Source: Streptococcus salivarius (GTDB taxonomy: Bacteria; Bacillota; Bacilli; Lactobacillales; Streptococcaceae). From it: a DNA stretch of 64,000 nt. The notes beneath the pieces were generated by a model that saw nothing but the letters and a program-made list of their open reading frames with translations, made no database searches and was not told the DNA's origin. Below are positions 1 to 9,340 of this stretch, in pieces. The first letter of the stretch is position 1. The number at the start of each line of letters is the position of its first letter. The stretch spans positions 1,268,001 through 1,332,000 of the forward strand of contig NZ_CP009913.1 of NCBI RefSeq assembly GCF_000785515.1, in the 5' to 3' direction. Position numbers and translations under genes: made by a program.

Positions 1-412
1 TGGCATGACTTTGGCAGACGGTATCGAAGAAATCTACAAACAATATGGTTACTTCGCAGAAAAAACTATCTCTGTTACCCTTTCAGGTGTTGACGGAGCT
101 GCTGAAATCAAGAAAATCATGGATAAATTCCGTGACAATGCTCCTAAACAATTCAACAACACAGACATTGCTAAGACAGAAGACTTCTTGGAACAAACAG
201 CTACTACTGCTGACGGCGTTGAAAAATTAACAACTCCTCCAAGTAACGTACTTAAATACATCTTGGCTGATGATTCATGGTTTGCCGTTCGTCCTTCAGG
301 TACAGAACCAAAAATCAAATTCTACATTGCTACAGTTGGTGAATCTGAAGCAGATGCTAAAGAAAAAATTGCTAACATCGAAGCAGAAATCAATGCTTTC
401 GTAGGCGAATAA
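1..412 (+). CDS. pgmA: Phosphoglucomutase, C-terminal part (cut by window edge)
   Basis: This is the last ~136 residues of an alpha-D-phosphohexomutase, the enzyme interconverting glucose-1-phosphate and glucose-6-phosphate and so feeding UDP-glucose, capsule and cell-wall polymer synthesis. The diagnostic C-terminal phosphate-binding loop is visible (VRPSGTEPKIKFY, about 40 residues before the stop); this RPSGTEPK motif belongs to domain 4 of the family. The reading frame is open to the left edge, so the start lies outside the window. The gene ends just before a perfect 12-bp-stem terminator, so it is the last gene of its transcript. Phosphoglucosamine mutase shares the motif, but the stretch around it fits the longer PgmA type better. 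Confidence 0.88.
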   Translation, partial: GMTLADGIEEIYKQYGYFAEKTISVTLSGVDGAAEIKKIMDKFRDNAPKQFNNTDIAKTEDFLEQTATTADGVEKLTTPPSNVLKYILADDSWFAVRPSGTEPKIKFYIATVGESEADAKEKIANIEAEINAFVGE

Positions 413-417
413 TACTT

Positions 418-448
418 AAGACTTAGAGCTAAGCTCTAAGTCTTTTTT
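418..448 (+). terminator. Rho-independent terminator of pgmA
   Basis: A perfect 12-bp stem (AAGACTTAGAGC / GCTCTAAGTCTT) with a 3-base loop is followed directly by a run of T, starting 6 bases after the pgmA stop codon. Confidence 0.93.
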
Positions 449-507
449 ATACATGACAATACTAGGATTACGTAAGCAAGTCACCTTTTTCATACTAAAA
501 CTACGAA

Positions 508-541
508 ACCCCCTATAGATTGATCTATAGGGGGTATTTTT
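508..541. terminator. Terminator hairpin downstream of metF, possibly bidirectional
   Basis: A perfect stem ACCCCCTATAGAT / ATCTATAGGGGGT with a 2-base loop lies 16 bases past the metF stop. The better T-run is on the plus strand (TATTTTT), while the minus strand has only TTT followed by mixed sequence. It may therefore stop transcripts from both directions. Confidence 0.8.
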
Positions 542-550
542 ATGATTCAA

Positions 551-1426
551 TTATAGAGCGCCAACTTGTGAATGATGCTTAAACAAGGAATGAGTAGCTT
601 CATGAATATGACGAGCAGTTTCTGCATTATTCATGGTATAGAGGTGAACGCCTGCAACATCTTGAGTAACAAGGTCGACAATCTGGTCAATAGCATAGGC
701 AAGACCTGCCGCTCTAAGTGACTCAGGATCATGTTCATACTTATCCAAAATGGCACGGAACTTACGTGGCAAATGGATATTTTCACAAGTCTTAAGCAAA
801 CGTAGAGCTTGGTTACGATTCAAGATAGGCATAATTCCAGCATGAATTGGTACGTCAATGCCAGCCAAGGTACATTTATCTTGAAAATCATAGAAACGCT
901 CATTATCAAAGAAGAGTTGGGTTACAAGGCTAGAACAACCTGCATCAACCTTTTTCTTGAGGTTTTGGATATCAGAGATTTGATTTGCTGAATCGGGATG
1001 CCCTTCAGGATAGCAGGCACCGATGATATCAAATTGAGGAGCTTGGTCCTTGATAAACTCAATCAAATCAGTTGCATATCTAAAATCTTTAAGAGGTTCA
1101 ACACCTGGGATAATATCGCCACGTAGGGCTAAGATACGGTGTACACCAACAGCATCCAAGTCACGTAAGGTATCAGCAACCTTTTCTTTACTCAAATAGA
1201 TAGCTGGAAGGTGAGCAATCGTTGGGATAGCTAGGTCATTTTGAATATGATCTGCCAAAGGAACCGTCGTCTCTTTGATATTATATTTGTTATTACTAGC
1301 TGTCACACTGATAAAGTGTGGGGCCAATCCTTGCATATCCTCGAGGGCACGTAGAATTTTTTCATTACCCACTGCTGGGTTGGGTGGAAATACTTCAAAA
1401 GAGAGTGATGGTGTTTGGCTTGTCAT
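551..1426 (-). CDS. metF: 5,10-methylenetetrahydrofolate reductase
   Basis: MetF reduces methylene-THF to 5-methyl-THF with FAD and NAD(P)H, supplying the methyl group for methionine synthesis. The 291-residue product has the normal length and fold features of the family: the N-terminal LSFEVFPP strand, the FISVTASNN segment, ALRGD around the middle and VTQLFFDN downstream, which line the flavin and folate sites. It lies 183 bases downstream of metE on the same strand, so the methyl donor and its user are probably co-transcribed from the MET-box promoter upstream of metE. The start at 1426 is preceded by AGAAGG. It ends at a strong hairpin. Confidence 0.95.
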   Translation of the reverse strand: MTSQTPSLSFEVFPPNPAVGNEKILRALEDMQGLAPHFISVTASNNKYNIKETTVPLADHIQNDLAIPTIAHLPAIYLSKEKVADTLRDLDAVGVHRILALRGDIIPGVEPLKDFRYATDLIEFIKDQAPQFDIIGACYPEGHPDSANQISDIQNLKKKVDAGCSSLVTQLFFDNERFYDFQDKCTLAGIDVPIHAGIMPILNRNQALRLLKTCENIHLPRKFRAILDKYEHDPESLRAAGLAYAIDQIVDLVTQDVAGVHLYTMNNAETARHIHEATHSLFKHHSQVGAL

Positions 1427-1555
1427 ATTTTATACCTTCTTCTTTTTAGATTTTTGTTAAGACAAAAGCAGTTTTAAGTGCCTACTGACTTCATAAGTAG
1501 CGTACACTTGTTAATCATAGCCTGCTTGCAAAAATCTTTAGAATATTATTAGCTA

Positions 1556-1592
1556 TTGAAAACCTTCTACACTTAAGGAAGAAGGTCTTCAA
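1556..1592 (-). other. Inverted repeat between metE and metF
   Basis: TTGAAaACCTTCT pairs with AGAAGGTcTTCAA around an 11-base loop, in the 183-base gap between the metE stop and the metF start. There is no T-run on the minus strand after it, so it looks more like an mRNA-stability or processing hairpin than a full terminator. The rest of the gap shows nothing else clear. Confidence 0.45.
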
Positions 1593-1609
1593 CGTATGAT
1601 AACTTCTGC

Positions 1610-3859
1610 TTACAAGTTTTCGCGAGCTGCTTTTGCAGCTTCTACAAGCTTGATTAAGCTTTCTTTAGTTTCTTTGATTCCGCGAGTCTTCAAACCACAG
1701 TCAGGGTTAATCCAGACTTTACCACTTGGTACTTTAGCCAAGATTGCTTCGATAGTGTGGTCAATTTCACCGTCTTGTGGGACACGTGGTGAGTGGATAT
1801 CGTAAACCCCAGGTCCAACTTCTGTTTGGAAGTTTTGTGCTTTAAGTTCATCCAAGATTTCAAGATTTGAACGACTAGCTTCAAATGAGATAACGTCAGC
1901 ATCCAAGTTGTCGATGGCTGGAATGATATCTGTAAATTCTGAGTAACACATGTGAGTGTGGATTTGTGTGTCTGGTGCTACAGTTGAGTGTACCAAACGG
2001 AAAGCTGGAATTGCCCAGTCGAGGTAATCCTCATACCAGTCACTACGACGGAGTGGCAATTTTTCACGAAGAGCAGCTTCGTCAATTTGGATAATTTTCA
2101 CGCCTGCAGCTTCAAGGTCAAGCACTTCGTCTTTGATTGCAAGAGCAATTTGAAGAGTTGAATCCTTAATAGAGATGTCCTCACGTGGGAATGACCAGTT
2201 AAGGATAGTTACAGGTCCAGTCAACATACCTTTAACAGGTTTGTCTGTACGGCTTTGTGCGTAGCTAGACCATTTAACAGTGATTGGGTTAAGACGAGTG
2301 ACATCACCCCAAATGATTGGTGGTTTAACCCCACGCATACCGTATGATTGAACCCAACCATTTTTAGAGAAGAGGTAACCTGACAAGTTCTGACCGAAGT
2401 ACTCAACCATGTCATTACGTTCAAACTCACCATGAACAAGAACGTCAAATCCAACTTCTTCTTGCCATTTAATCCATTCATCAGTGATTTCAGCAAGGAA
2501 AGCATCGTATTCTTCTTGTGACAATTCATTCTTACGGAAAGCCAAACGTTTAGCACGAACTTCCTTAGTTTGAGGGAATGAACCGATAGTTGTTGTTGGA
2601 AGCAATGGAAGTTTGAAAGCATCCTTTTGAATCGCTTCACGTTCTGCAAACGCTGGCAAACGAGTGTAATCAGCTTCAGTCAAACCTGCAATACGAGCAC
2701 GAAGCTCAGCATTTTCACCAACACGCTCAGTCGCAAAGAGTTCTTTGTTAGCAGCAAGGGCTTCTGCACCTTGACCATTGCGGATGGCATCCAAGTCACG
2801 CAATTCACCCAATTTTTCAACCGCAAAGGCGAAGTGGTCCAAAATAGCTGGTTCAAAATCTTCATTAGCAGTTGTAAATGGTACATGGAGAAGTGAGCAA
2901 GAGGTTGTCAAAACAACATTTTCAGCTGGAACTTGTTCAAGAATTGCAAGGCTCTTCTCGTAGTTGTTACGCCAGATGTTTTTACCATTGACGATACCGG
3001 CATAGAGAATCTTATCAGCTGGGAAACCACCTTTAACCAATTCAAGAGTTTTCTTACCTTCAACAAAGTCAAGACCAATACCATCAACTGGCAAGTTCAC
3101 AAGGTCATTGTAGATATCACGAACATCACCAAAGTAAGTTTGAATCAAAACTTCAAGGCCTTTCTTATCAGCCAAGAGCTTGTTGTAGAGGTTCAAGAAG
3201 AGAGCTTTTTCTTCAGATGTCAAATCTTTAACAAGAGCTGGCTCATCGAGTTGAATACGAGTAGCACCAAGCTCTGCCAATTTTGCAAAAACATCTTGGT
3301 ATGCAGAAACAAAGCTATCTACGAAGTCTTCAGCTTTTACACCATCTTCAAAGTCAGACAATTGAAGGAATGTGAATGGTCCAACCACAACTGGACGTGT
3401 ATTAAGACCCAATTCTTTTGCTTCTTGGTACTCATCAAAAATCTTGTGACCAGCAAGTTTAACTTCTGTTGTTTTTTCAAATTTAGGAACGATGTAATGG
3501 TAGTTAGTATTAAACCATTTTTTCATAGGAAGGGCACGTACATCCCCTTTTTCACCTTGGTAACCACGCGCCAAAGCGAAGTAACGTTCAAGATCAGACA
3601 AGTCCAAGTTTTGAACAGATTCAGGTACGACGTTGAAAAGGAAAGCTGCATCAAGGAAGTTATCGTAATGTGAAAAATCATTTGAAGGAATTTCAGTGAT
3701 CCCCTTCTCTTTAACAATATTCCAGTGTTTTGCACGCAAGTCTTTGGCTGCTGCTAAAAGTTCATCTGCAGTAATTTCATTTCTAAAGTATTTTTCTGTT
3801 GTAAATTTTAATTCGCGGAATTCACCCAAACGTGGGAAACCAATGATAGTAGTTGACAT
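1610..3859 (-). CDS. metE: Cobalamin-independent methionine synthase
   Basis: MetE transfers a methyl group from 5-methyltetrahydropteroyl-triglutamate to homocysteine, the last step of methionine synthesis. At 749 residues it is full length, with the duplicated two-barrel architecture. The start reads [17 protein letters not shown], typical of the family. The C-terminal barrel has the zinc ligands: His and Cys in HTHMCYSEF (around residue 635-640), the Glu in SFEASRS, and Cys721 in NPDCGLKTR. The RBS AGGAGGACA precedes the ATG at 3859. It is followed by metF, which supplies its methyl donor. Two MET-box palindromes upstream indicate repression when methionine or its precursors are plentiful. 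The antisense open frames here are artefacts of codon bias. Confidence 0.97.
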   Translation of the reverse strand: MSTTIIGFPRLGEFRELKFTTEKYFRNEITADELLAAAKDLRAKHWNIVKEKGITEIPSNDFSHYDNFLDAAFLFNVVPESVQNLDLSDLERYFALARGYQGEKGDVRALPMKKWFNTNYHYIVPKFEKTTEVKLAGHKIFDEYQEAKELGLNTRPVVVGPFTFLQLSDFEDGVKAEDFVDSFVSAYQDVFAKLAELGATRIQLDEPALVKDLTSEEKALFLNLYNKLLADKKGLEVLIQTYFGDVRDIYNDLVNLPVDGIGLDFVEGKKTLELVKGGFPADKILYAGIVNGKNIWRNNYEKSLAILEQVPAENVVLTTSCSLLHVPFTTANEDFEPAILDHFAFAVEKLGELRDLDAIRNGQGAEALAANKELFATERVGENAELRARIAGLTEADYTRLPAFAEREAIQKDAFKLPLLPTTTIGSFPQTKEVRAKRLAFRKNELSQEEYDAFLAEITDEWIKWQEEVGFDVLVHGEFERNDMVEYFGQNLSGYLFSKNGWVQSYGMRGVKPPIIWGDVTRLNPITVKWSSYAQSRTDKPVKGMLTGPVTILNWSFPREDISIKDSTLQIALAIKDEVLDLEAAGVKIIQIDEAALREKLPLRRSDWYEDYLDWAIPAFRLVHSTVAPDTQIHTHMCYSEFTDIIPAIDNLDADVISFEASRSNLEILDELKAQNFQTEVGPGVYDIHSPRVPQDGEIDHTIEAILAKVPSGKVWINPDCGLKTRGIKETKESLIKLVEAAKAARENL

Positions 3860-3939
3860 CTTGTGTCCTCCTCTTTGTTGTTGAACTTATCTTACCAAAG
3901 AAATGGGTAGCTGTATAATTGCTATTAGTTTTCTCTATA

Positions 3940-3956
3940 TATAGTTTTAGACTATA
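3940..3956. promoter_or_regulatory. MET-box 1 (methionine regulon operator)
   Basis: The sequence TATAGTTTTAGACTATA is one substitution from the perfect palindrome TATAGTTTNAAACTATA, the box bound by the LysR-type methionine regulator (MtaR/MetR) in streptococci. It lies 81 bases upstream of the metE ATG. The binding protein is inferred from the motif; its gene is not in the window. Confidence 0.8.
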
Positions 3957-4011
3957 ACCTATAAAACAATGGGTTTCCAGCTCCCGTTATCTCCTTTTGT
4001 TTAGATATTGT

Positions 4012-4028
4012 TATAGCTAATAACTATA
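4012..4028. promoter_or_regulatory. MET-box 2, second weaker operator
   Basis: TATAGCTAATAACTATA keeps both outer arms of the MET-box (TATAG and CTATA) with the same 17-base length. Its centre is 72 bases from box 1. Two boxes on one face of the metE promoter would allow cooperative binding of a LysR-type tetramer. Confidence 0.6.
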
Positions 4029-4057
4029 TATAAACCTGATAAATCCTTTTTTATAAC

Positions 4058-4085
4058 AAAAAATCCCTAGACTTTTGTCTAGAGA
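4058..4085 (-). terminator. Terminator of the small membrane-protein gene
   Basis: On the minus strand TCTCTAGAC AAAA GTCTAGGGA forms a 9-bp stem with G-U pairs and is followed by TTTTTTG, 27 bases past the stop at 4112. Confidence 0.75.
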
Positions 4086-4111
4086 CTCTATTATTTACTA
4101 GGATTAGTATA

Positions 4112-4408
4112 CTAAGCTCTATAGGTGCTCAGTACTTTCTCTTGAAGCCAAGATGATGTATAAGACATATTCTCACTATTGTAACTATTCCAGATAAAAT
4201 AACCAAAAACTACCAATACTAATAAGAAACAAATTCCTAATACGGCTAACCAAATGATTTGTTTCTTTAAGCTATCATACTCACTCATATAGCCATTATG
4301 GATTTTAATGAGTTCATTTCTTCTTTTGTTACTTGACTCTTTAGCAATGGCAATTTCTAGCTCATACATTTGATGCTTCCATGAATTCTTAGAAGTGCCT
4401 TTTTTCAT
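4112..4408 (-). CDS. Small single-pass membrane protein, unknown function
   Basis: I do not recognise this 98-residue protein. Residues 1-48 are charged and probably helical (KRRNELIKIHNGYMSEYDSLKKQ), residues about 50-70 form one strongly hydrophobic span (IIWLAVLGICFLLVLVVFGYF), and the tail is short and polar. There is no signal peptidase site, so it is likely a membrane-anchored protein with its N-terminus inside. The Shine-Dalgarno sequence is weak, so the start is uncertain. It has its own terminator and sits alone between the metE promoter and the divergent pabB gene, with no operon partner. Confidence 0.6.
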   Translation of the reverse strand: MKKGTSKNSWKHQMYELEIAIAKESSNKRRNELIKIHNGYMSEYDSLKKQIIWLAVLGICFLLVLVVFGYFIWNSYNSENMSYTSSWLQEKVLSTYRA

Positions 4409-4594
4409 TTTATGGTTTGAAAGACTGCTGTTGCCTTTCTCAAAGTTATTTTTTTTCAGTCATATTTCCCTCTAAAATCTTCTTTTAGTCCCTATCATTA
4501 TAACATATGTAAAACTATCTGAAAAGTTCATTTTTGGTTAGAATTTTGAGAAAGAGAATTAAAACATGAAAAAGAACCAGAGGGAAACTTCTTA

Positions 4595-4603
4595 TGTTAT
4601 ACT
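4595..4603 (+). promoter_or_regulatory. Extended -10 promoter of pabB, leaving almost no leader
   Basis: TGTTATACT is an extended -10 element (TG-N-TATACT). Its last base is only 6 bases before the pabB ATG at 4610, so transcription would start at or within a base or two of the start codon. No Shine-Dalgarno sequence lies within 15 bases of the ATG. Confidence 0.55.
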
Positions 4604-4609
4604 CTAAGT

Positions 4610-6328
4610 ATGCATAAGAAAACTGTTATTGATTTTAAGGAACTTGGTGTCAGACAAATCTTTACAGACGCCATTAAAGAACTAAAAACAAAGGACATTA
4701 AGGAAGTTAAGCATCTTTTAGCTGAAGTCGAAGCCTATCAAAATAAGGGCTATTATGCAGTAGGTTATCTTTCCTATGAAGCTGCCCCTGCCTTCGAGAC
4801 AAAATTTCAGGTTATTGATGGTCCATTAATGTCAGAGTATCTCCTCTACTTCACTATTCATGAAACTGTTCAAACAGAGCCTATTCCACTTGCTTATGAG
4901 CCAATTACCTTACCAAAATCTTGGCTAGAGCTAACTTCTGCAGAGGAATACAAGGCTGCTATTGAGCAAATACACCACCATATTCGACAAGGTGATACTT
5001 ATCAGGTCAATTATACTGTTCAACTTCAACAGAAGCTGACAGCTGATCCCTTTGCCATCTATAACCGATTGGTTGTTGAGCAAAATGCACATTACAATGC
5101 CTTTATTCAGCACGATGATGTTTCTATCATTTCCATAAGCCCAGAACTCTTCTTTAAAAAAGATGGTGATAGACTGACCACTCGTCCAATGAAAGGTACC
5201 ACCAATCGTGGTTTGACAACTGAAACTGACCTCAAACAAGCCCAATGGCTAGCTCAGGATCAGAAAAATCGCTCTGAAAATATGATGATTGTCGATCTTC
5301 TTAGAAATGACATGAATCGTATTTCAAAAATAGGAAGTGAAGATGTCAAGAGTCTTTGCCAAGTTGAACAATACTCTACGGTTTGGCAAATGACTTCGAC
5401 TATTGAGACGCAACTCCTACCAAATAGTAGTTTAAGCGATGTCTTCCAAGCCCTTTTTCCATGCGGCTCGATTACAGGTGCTCCCAAAATAGCAACCATG
5501 GAGATTATTAAGAAGGTTGAAAAACAGCCTCGAGGTGTCTATTGTGGAGCTATTGGTATCTTGGTGCCAAAGGGACCTAGTATTTTTAACGTGGCTATTC
5601 GGACACTACAAATGAAAGGAACCAAGGCTATCTATGGTGTCGGAGGAGGTATTACCTGGGACAGCAACTGGGAAGCTGAATATGAAGAAACCAAGCAAAA
5701 AGCTGCTGTTCTATACCGTCAGAACCCAAGATTTGATCTCATCTCAACTGGTCGTGTCCATCAAGGAAAACTGTTATTTCTTGAGGAGCATATGAAACGC
5801 TTGCAAGAGAGTAGTCGCTACTTTGACTATCCTTTCAATGTGGAAAAAGCACACTATCAAGTCGAAATTCTGTGCCAATCACTAGACTTTGACAAAGATT
5901 ACCGTCTTAAAATGTCACTTGCAAAAGATGGTGAACTGCAGTTTGAACATACCCAATTAACAAACTTATCCAATGACTTCTGCCAAGCAAGGTTAGTTGA
6001 GCAAAGGCATCCGTTGGATAGCCCCTATACCTTCTTCAAAACAAGTTACCGTCCTCACCTTAGTATCGAACCTCACGAACAAATCTATTATAATCATGAG
6101 GGGCAACTCCTAGAAACCTCTATCGGTAACATTGTGCTTAAAATCGAGGACCAACTCTACACACCACCCGTTCACCTCGGCCTCTTAAATGGCATCTACA
6201 GACAAAGCCTAATTGCTGATAATAAGCTTAAAGAAAAAGTCTTGACCGTAAAAGATATGGAACAGGCTCAGGCCATCTACGGATGCAATGCGGTGAGAGG
6301 CTTGTATGAATTGAAGGTGGAAGGATAG
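4610..6328 (+). CDS. pabB: Aminodeoxychorismate synthase component I fused to 4-amino-4-deoxychorismate lyase
   Basis: This 572-residue fusion makes p-aminobenzoate for folate. Residues ~1-370 are the chorismate-using PabB domain: PMKGT at 193-197 carries the Lys typical of aminodeoxychorismate synthase (anthranilate synthases have Ala there), followed by SENMMIVDLLRND and PCGSITGAPK. Residues ~375-572 match the PabC-type PLP lyase fold (LLFLEEHMKRL, LLETSIGNIVLKI, LLNGIYR near the end). A glutaminase partner (PabA) is not in the window, so ammonia must come from a distant gene or free NH3. The gene stands alone, opposite the small membrane-protein gene. The initiator MHKKTVIDFKEL looks like the natural family N-terminus even though no RBS is present. 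Confidence 0.92.
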   Translation: MHKKTVIDFKELGVRQIFTDAIKELKTKDIKEVKHLLAEVEAYQNKGYYAVGYLSYEAAPAFETKFQVIDGPLMSEYLLYFTIHETVQTEPIPLAYEPITLPKSWLELTSAEEYKAAIEQIHHHIRQGDTYQVNYTVQLQQKLTADPFAIYNRLVVEQNAHYNAFIQHDDVSIISISPELFFKKDGDRLTTRPMKGTTNRGLTTETDLKQAQWLAQDQKNRSENMMIVDLLRNDMNRISKIGSEDVKSLCQVEQYSTVWQMTSTIETQLLPNSSLSDVFQALFPCGSITGAPKIATMEIIKKVEKQPRGVYCGAIGILVPKGPSIFNVAIRTLQMKGTKAIYGVGGGITWDSNWEAEYEETKQKAAVLYRQNPRFDLISTGRVHQGKLLFLEEHMKRLQESSRYFDYPFNVEKAHYQVEILCQSLDFDKDYRLKMSLAKDGELQFEHTQLTNLSNDFCQARLVEQRHPLDSPYTFFKTSYRPHLSIEPHEQIYYNHEGQLLETSIGNIVLKIEDQLYTPPVHLGLLNGIYRQSLIADNKLKEKVLTVKDMEQAQAIYGCNAVRGLYELKVEG

Positions 6329-6555
6329 AATTATATTTAACGAAAAAATACAAGTTTTTTGTTCTCCCCTACTCTTGCTAAAGACAAAAGAAACTTCAAT
6401 ATTCTATTGGTAAAAAATCAACAATTTAATAGTAAAATAAAGTATAATACTTACTGATAGTTATTCAGTTATCGTGACTGTAATGATAAGTTTTTTGGCT
6501 TATAATTTACTAGCCTTAAAATTCAGTAATAATTTAGAAAGGATACAAACCTTAA
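6329..6555 (+). promoter_or_regulatory. Intergenic leader of the P-type ATPase gene
   Basis: This AT-rich 227-base gap holds two possible -10 boxes, TATAAT at 6443-6448 and at 6501-6506, neither with a convincing -35. An AAAGGA Shine-Dalgarno precedes the ATG. I see no clear pabB terminator and no recognisable metal-responsive operator. Confidence 0.35.
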
Positions 6556-9192
6556 ATGAAAAAATTTAAAGGCTTGACTTCTGCTGAAGTTCAAGCAAGT
6601 AAAAGCGCCCATGGCGATAATAGGCTCTCTAGTAAAGAGGCTAACTCGCTCCTCTCAATCTTTATCGAAGCCTTCCAAGATCAATGGATTCTTATCCTCT
6701 TAGCTGCCTTAGGATTAAAAATCATCTTCAACTTTGTTGGAATGATTTTCCCTGCTATTGGTGAAGCCAATTGGTATGAGGCTATCTCACTAATTTTCGC
6801 CATTTTGATGTCTACAGGATTCTCAGCAGTCTCACAATACCGAAATGAGCAAAAATTCAACACTCTTCAAGAAGAGGCTTCAAAAACTAATGCTAAGGTT
6901 TATCGTGATGGTAAACTTAAAGAAGTTCTTGTTGATGATATTGTAAAAGGTGATCAAATTCTCCTTCAATCAGGGGACAAGATCCCAGTTGATGGTATCA
7001 TCTTGGAAGGTGAGTTAAAAGTAAACCAAGCTGTCCTTAATGGTGAAAGTGAAGATGCTAAAAAACTTCCACTTGGTGATCAAGCAGAGCCAGACTCTTC
7101 CGACCTCTTTACAGAGCTCAAAGTCTTCCGTGGTACAGTTGTTACTTCAGGTGAAGCCGTTATGGAAGCTACACAAATTGGTGATAATACCGTTCTAGGA
7201 AGCATCAATACTTCTCTTCAAGAAGATAGTAAAGATTCACCATCCAAAGAAAAACTCAACAAGCTTGCTGGAAACATCGGTGTCCTCGGTTATAGTGCAG
7301 GTGCTGCATATTCAGTAATCAACCTTGTTTTAGGCTTTATTGCCCTTAATAAGGCTAATAACCTCAATGGTGGTTCAATCTTCCTTCTTATCATTGAAAC
7401 GATTCTCTTTGCGGTTACAATCATCATCATGGCCGTTCCAGAAGGTCTTCCAATGATGTTGGCACTCGTTTCTTCAATGAACTCAGGACGACTTTTAGCT
7501 CAAAATATCCTGGTTCGCCATCCTGATACCATTGAAACAGCCGGATACATGAATATCCTCTTCAGTGATAAGACTGGTACTATCACTGAAGGTAAACTAT
7601 CTGTAGTTGACTTCTTCCTTGCTGATGGAACACTTTATGCAGCTACTGGTGAAACTGACGCTCCTGATTTTGACACAATGTCAGATAGCCTTAAAGCTGA
7701 AATGATTAATGGTATCGGTCTTAATAACGACGCCATGGTAGCTGATGGCAGTGCTGTTGGTAGTAACGCCACTGACCGTGCACTTCTTGATTTCCTTATC
7801 GGATGTTCTCAACTTGATTTTGATACAAATACAATTACTGAGAAACAACAATTCAACTCAGCAACAAAATTTGCAAGTGTAACGACTAATAATGGAAAAA
7901 CCTACATCAAAGGTGCTCCAGAATTCATCCTAAATGACTGCTACTACTATCTTGATAAAGATGGTAATAAACAAAACTTTACAGATGATATTAAAGCTCG
8001 CTTCCAAGATTTATCATTGGAACAAGCTAACCGTTCAATGCGTTTGCTTGCTATCCTAAATACAGATGGTAATGATAAAGTCTTGATTGGTATCGTATGT
8101 ATCCGTGATAACGTTCGTTCTTCAATTAAACAAACTGTTGAAACAATGAATTGTGCAGGTGTTCAAGTAGTTATGGTAACTGGTGACCGTAAAGAAACCG
8201 CTGTTGCTATCGCTAAAGAAGCCGGTATCGTTACTGGTCAAAATGACCTTGTCCTTACTCACGATGAACTCTCTGCCCTCTCAGATCAAGAACTTAAACA
8301 ACAATTGCCTCACTTAAAAGTGGTCAGTCGTGCCCTTCCAATGGATAAAAAACGTCTTATTGAGGCAGCTCAAGACCTCGATATGGTCGCTGGTATGACA
8401 GGTGATGGGGTCAATGACTCACCTGCCCTTAAATCGGCTGATGTCGGATTCTCAATGGGTGATGGTACTGAAGTCGCACGTGAAGCCTCAGATATCGTTA
8501 TCTTGAATAACTCATTGACTTCGATTGAGAAAGCCGTCCTCTATGGACGTACTATGAGTAAGTCAGTAAGTAAATTCATTATCTTCCAGTTAACCGTAAA
8601 CGTGACTACAATTGCTATGTCACTTCTCTCACCACTCTTGGGCCTCAAAGAACCATTTACAATTATCCAAATTCTCTGGATTAACCTTATCATGGACACA
8701 CTTGCTGCCCTTGCCTTTGGTGAAGAGCCTACCCTAGATCGTTACATGAATGAAAAGCCAGTTGCTAAGAAGGCAAATATTCTCACTGGTTATATGAAAT
8801 CTGCTATCGGTGTAGCCAGCGTCTTCATTACTCTTGTATGTTTAGCTATTCTTAAAAATGTTGGTGGTATCCAAGACTTTATCACAAATGGAACTGGCAA
8901 CTTTGAAATGGTAACAACATTCACCTTTACAGTATTTATCTATGCTGTCATTTTCAACTCACTTAATACACGTAGTAATGGATTCAATATTTTTGAACAT
9001 ATCGGCGAAAACAAGAAATTCTCAATTGTAATGATTTCTATTGCTGTCGTTCAAACCTTGATTATTCAATTCGGTGGAAAAGTATTTAGTACCGTTCCAA
9101 TGGACGTTCAACACTATATCGTTGCTCTTCTTATCGCGGTTTTAATTATCCCTGCAGATTTAATTCGAAAAGCTCTAACTAAAAACAAATAA
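6556..9192 (+). CDS. Calcium-type P2 cation-transporting ATPase
   Basis: This 878-residue P-type ATPase most resembles the Ca2+ pumps of the PMCA/SERCA (PacL) group and probably exports Ca2+ or a similar divalent ion. In order it has an N-terminal cytosolic segment, two membrane spans, an actuator domain whose TGES motif reads NGES (162-165), the M4 ion-site motif VPEGLP, the phosphorylation motif DKTGT (Asp338), KGAPEF in the nucleotide domain, MVTGDRKETA, the hinge GDGVNDSPALKSADVGFSMG, and six C-terminal spans. The gene is monocistronic with its own terminator. The VPEGLP motif favours Ca2+ over heavy metals, and there are no N-terminal CxxC domains. Substrate specificity is inferred. Confidence 0.9.
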   Translation: MKKFKGLTSAEVQASKSAHGDNRLSSKEANSLLSIFIEAFQDQWILILLAALGLKIIFNFVGMIFPAIGEANWYEAISLIFAILMSTGFSAVSQYRNEQKFNTLQEEASKTNAKVYRDGKLKEVLVDDIVKGDQILLQSGDKIPVDGIILEGELKVNQAVLNGESEDAKKLPLGDQAEPDSSDLFTELKVFRGTVVTSGEAVMEATQIGDNTVLGSINTSLQEDSKDSPSKEKLNKLAGNIGVLGYSAGAAYSVINLVLGFIALNKANNLNGGSIFLLIIETILFAVTIIIMAVPEGLPMMLALVSSMNSGRLLAQNILVRHPDTIETAGYMNILFSDKTGTITEGKLSVVDFFLADGTLYAATGETDAPDFDTMSDSLKAEMINGIGLNNDAMVADGSAVGSNATDRALLDFLIGCSQLDFDTNTITEKQQFNSATKFASVTTNNGKTYIKGAPEFILNDCYYYLDKDGNKQNFTDDIKARFQDLSLEQANRSMRLLAILNTDGNDKVLIGIVCIRDNVRSSIKQTVETMNCAGVQVVMVTGDRKETAVAIAKEAGIVTGQNDLVLTHDELSALSDQELKQQLPHLKVVSRALPMDKKRLIEAAQDLDMVAGMTGDGVNDSPALKSADVGFSMGDGTEVAREASDIVILNNSLTSIEKAVLYGRTMSKSVSKFIIFQLTVNVTTIAMSLLSPLLGLKEPFTIIQILWINLIMDTLAALAFGEEPTLDRYMNEKPVAKKANILTGYMKSAIGVASVFITLVCLAILKNVGGIQDFITNGTGNFEMVTTFTFTVFIYAVIFNSLNTRSNGFNIFEHIGENKKFSIVMISIAVVQTLIIQFGGKVFSTVPMDVQHYIVALLIAVLIIPADLIRKALTKNK

Positions 9193-9228
9193 CTATCTGT
9201 TTAACATATTATAAAACTTTACAAGGAT

Positions 9229-9263
9229 AAAAAGGATTGGGAGTTATCCCAATCCTTTTTAAT
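9229..9263 (+). terminator. Terminator of the P-type ATPase gene
   Basis: A 14-bp stem (AAAAAGGATTGGGA / TCCCAATCCTTTTT) with a GTTA loop ends in a T-run 37 bases past the stop. Confidence 0.92.
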
Positions 9264-9297
9264 AATTTCCGAAGGTAATACCGTGGAAAGATCATAA

Positions 9298-9326
9298 CAT
9301 AAAAAGGCTTTAACAAGCCTTTTTGA
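9298..9326 (-). terminator. Terminator of the dlt operon
   Basis: AAAAAGGCTT TAAC AAGCCTTTTT is a symmetric hairpin with A- and T-runs on both sides, 17 bases past the dltD stop. It can act in both directions. Confidence 0.88.
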
Positions 9327-9340
9327 TTTATTAAGTAATG

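Noticed and set aside
2933..3673. A 246-codon open frame on the plus strand inside metE.
   Set aside because: It is antisense to a clearly real gene, has no RBS and its Phe/Cys-rich translation resembles no protein. It reflects codon bias.
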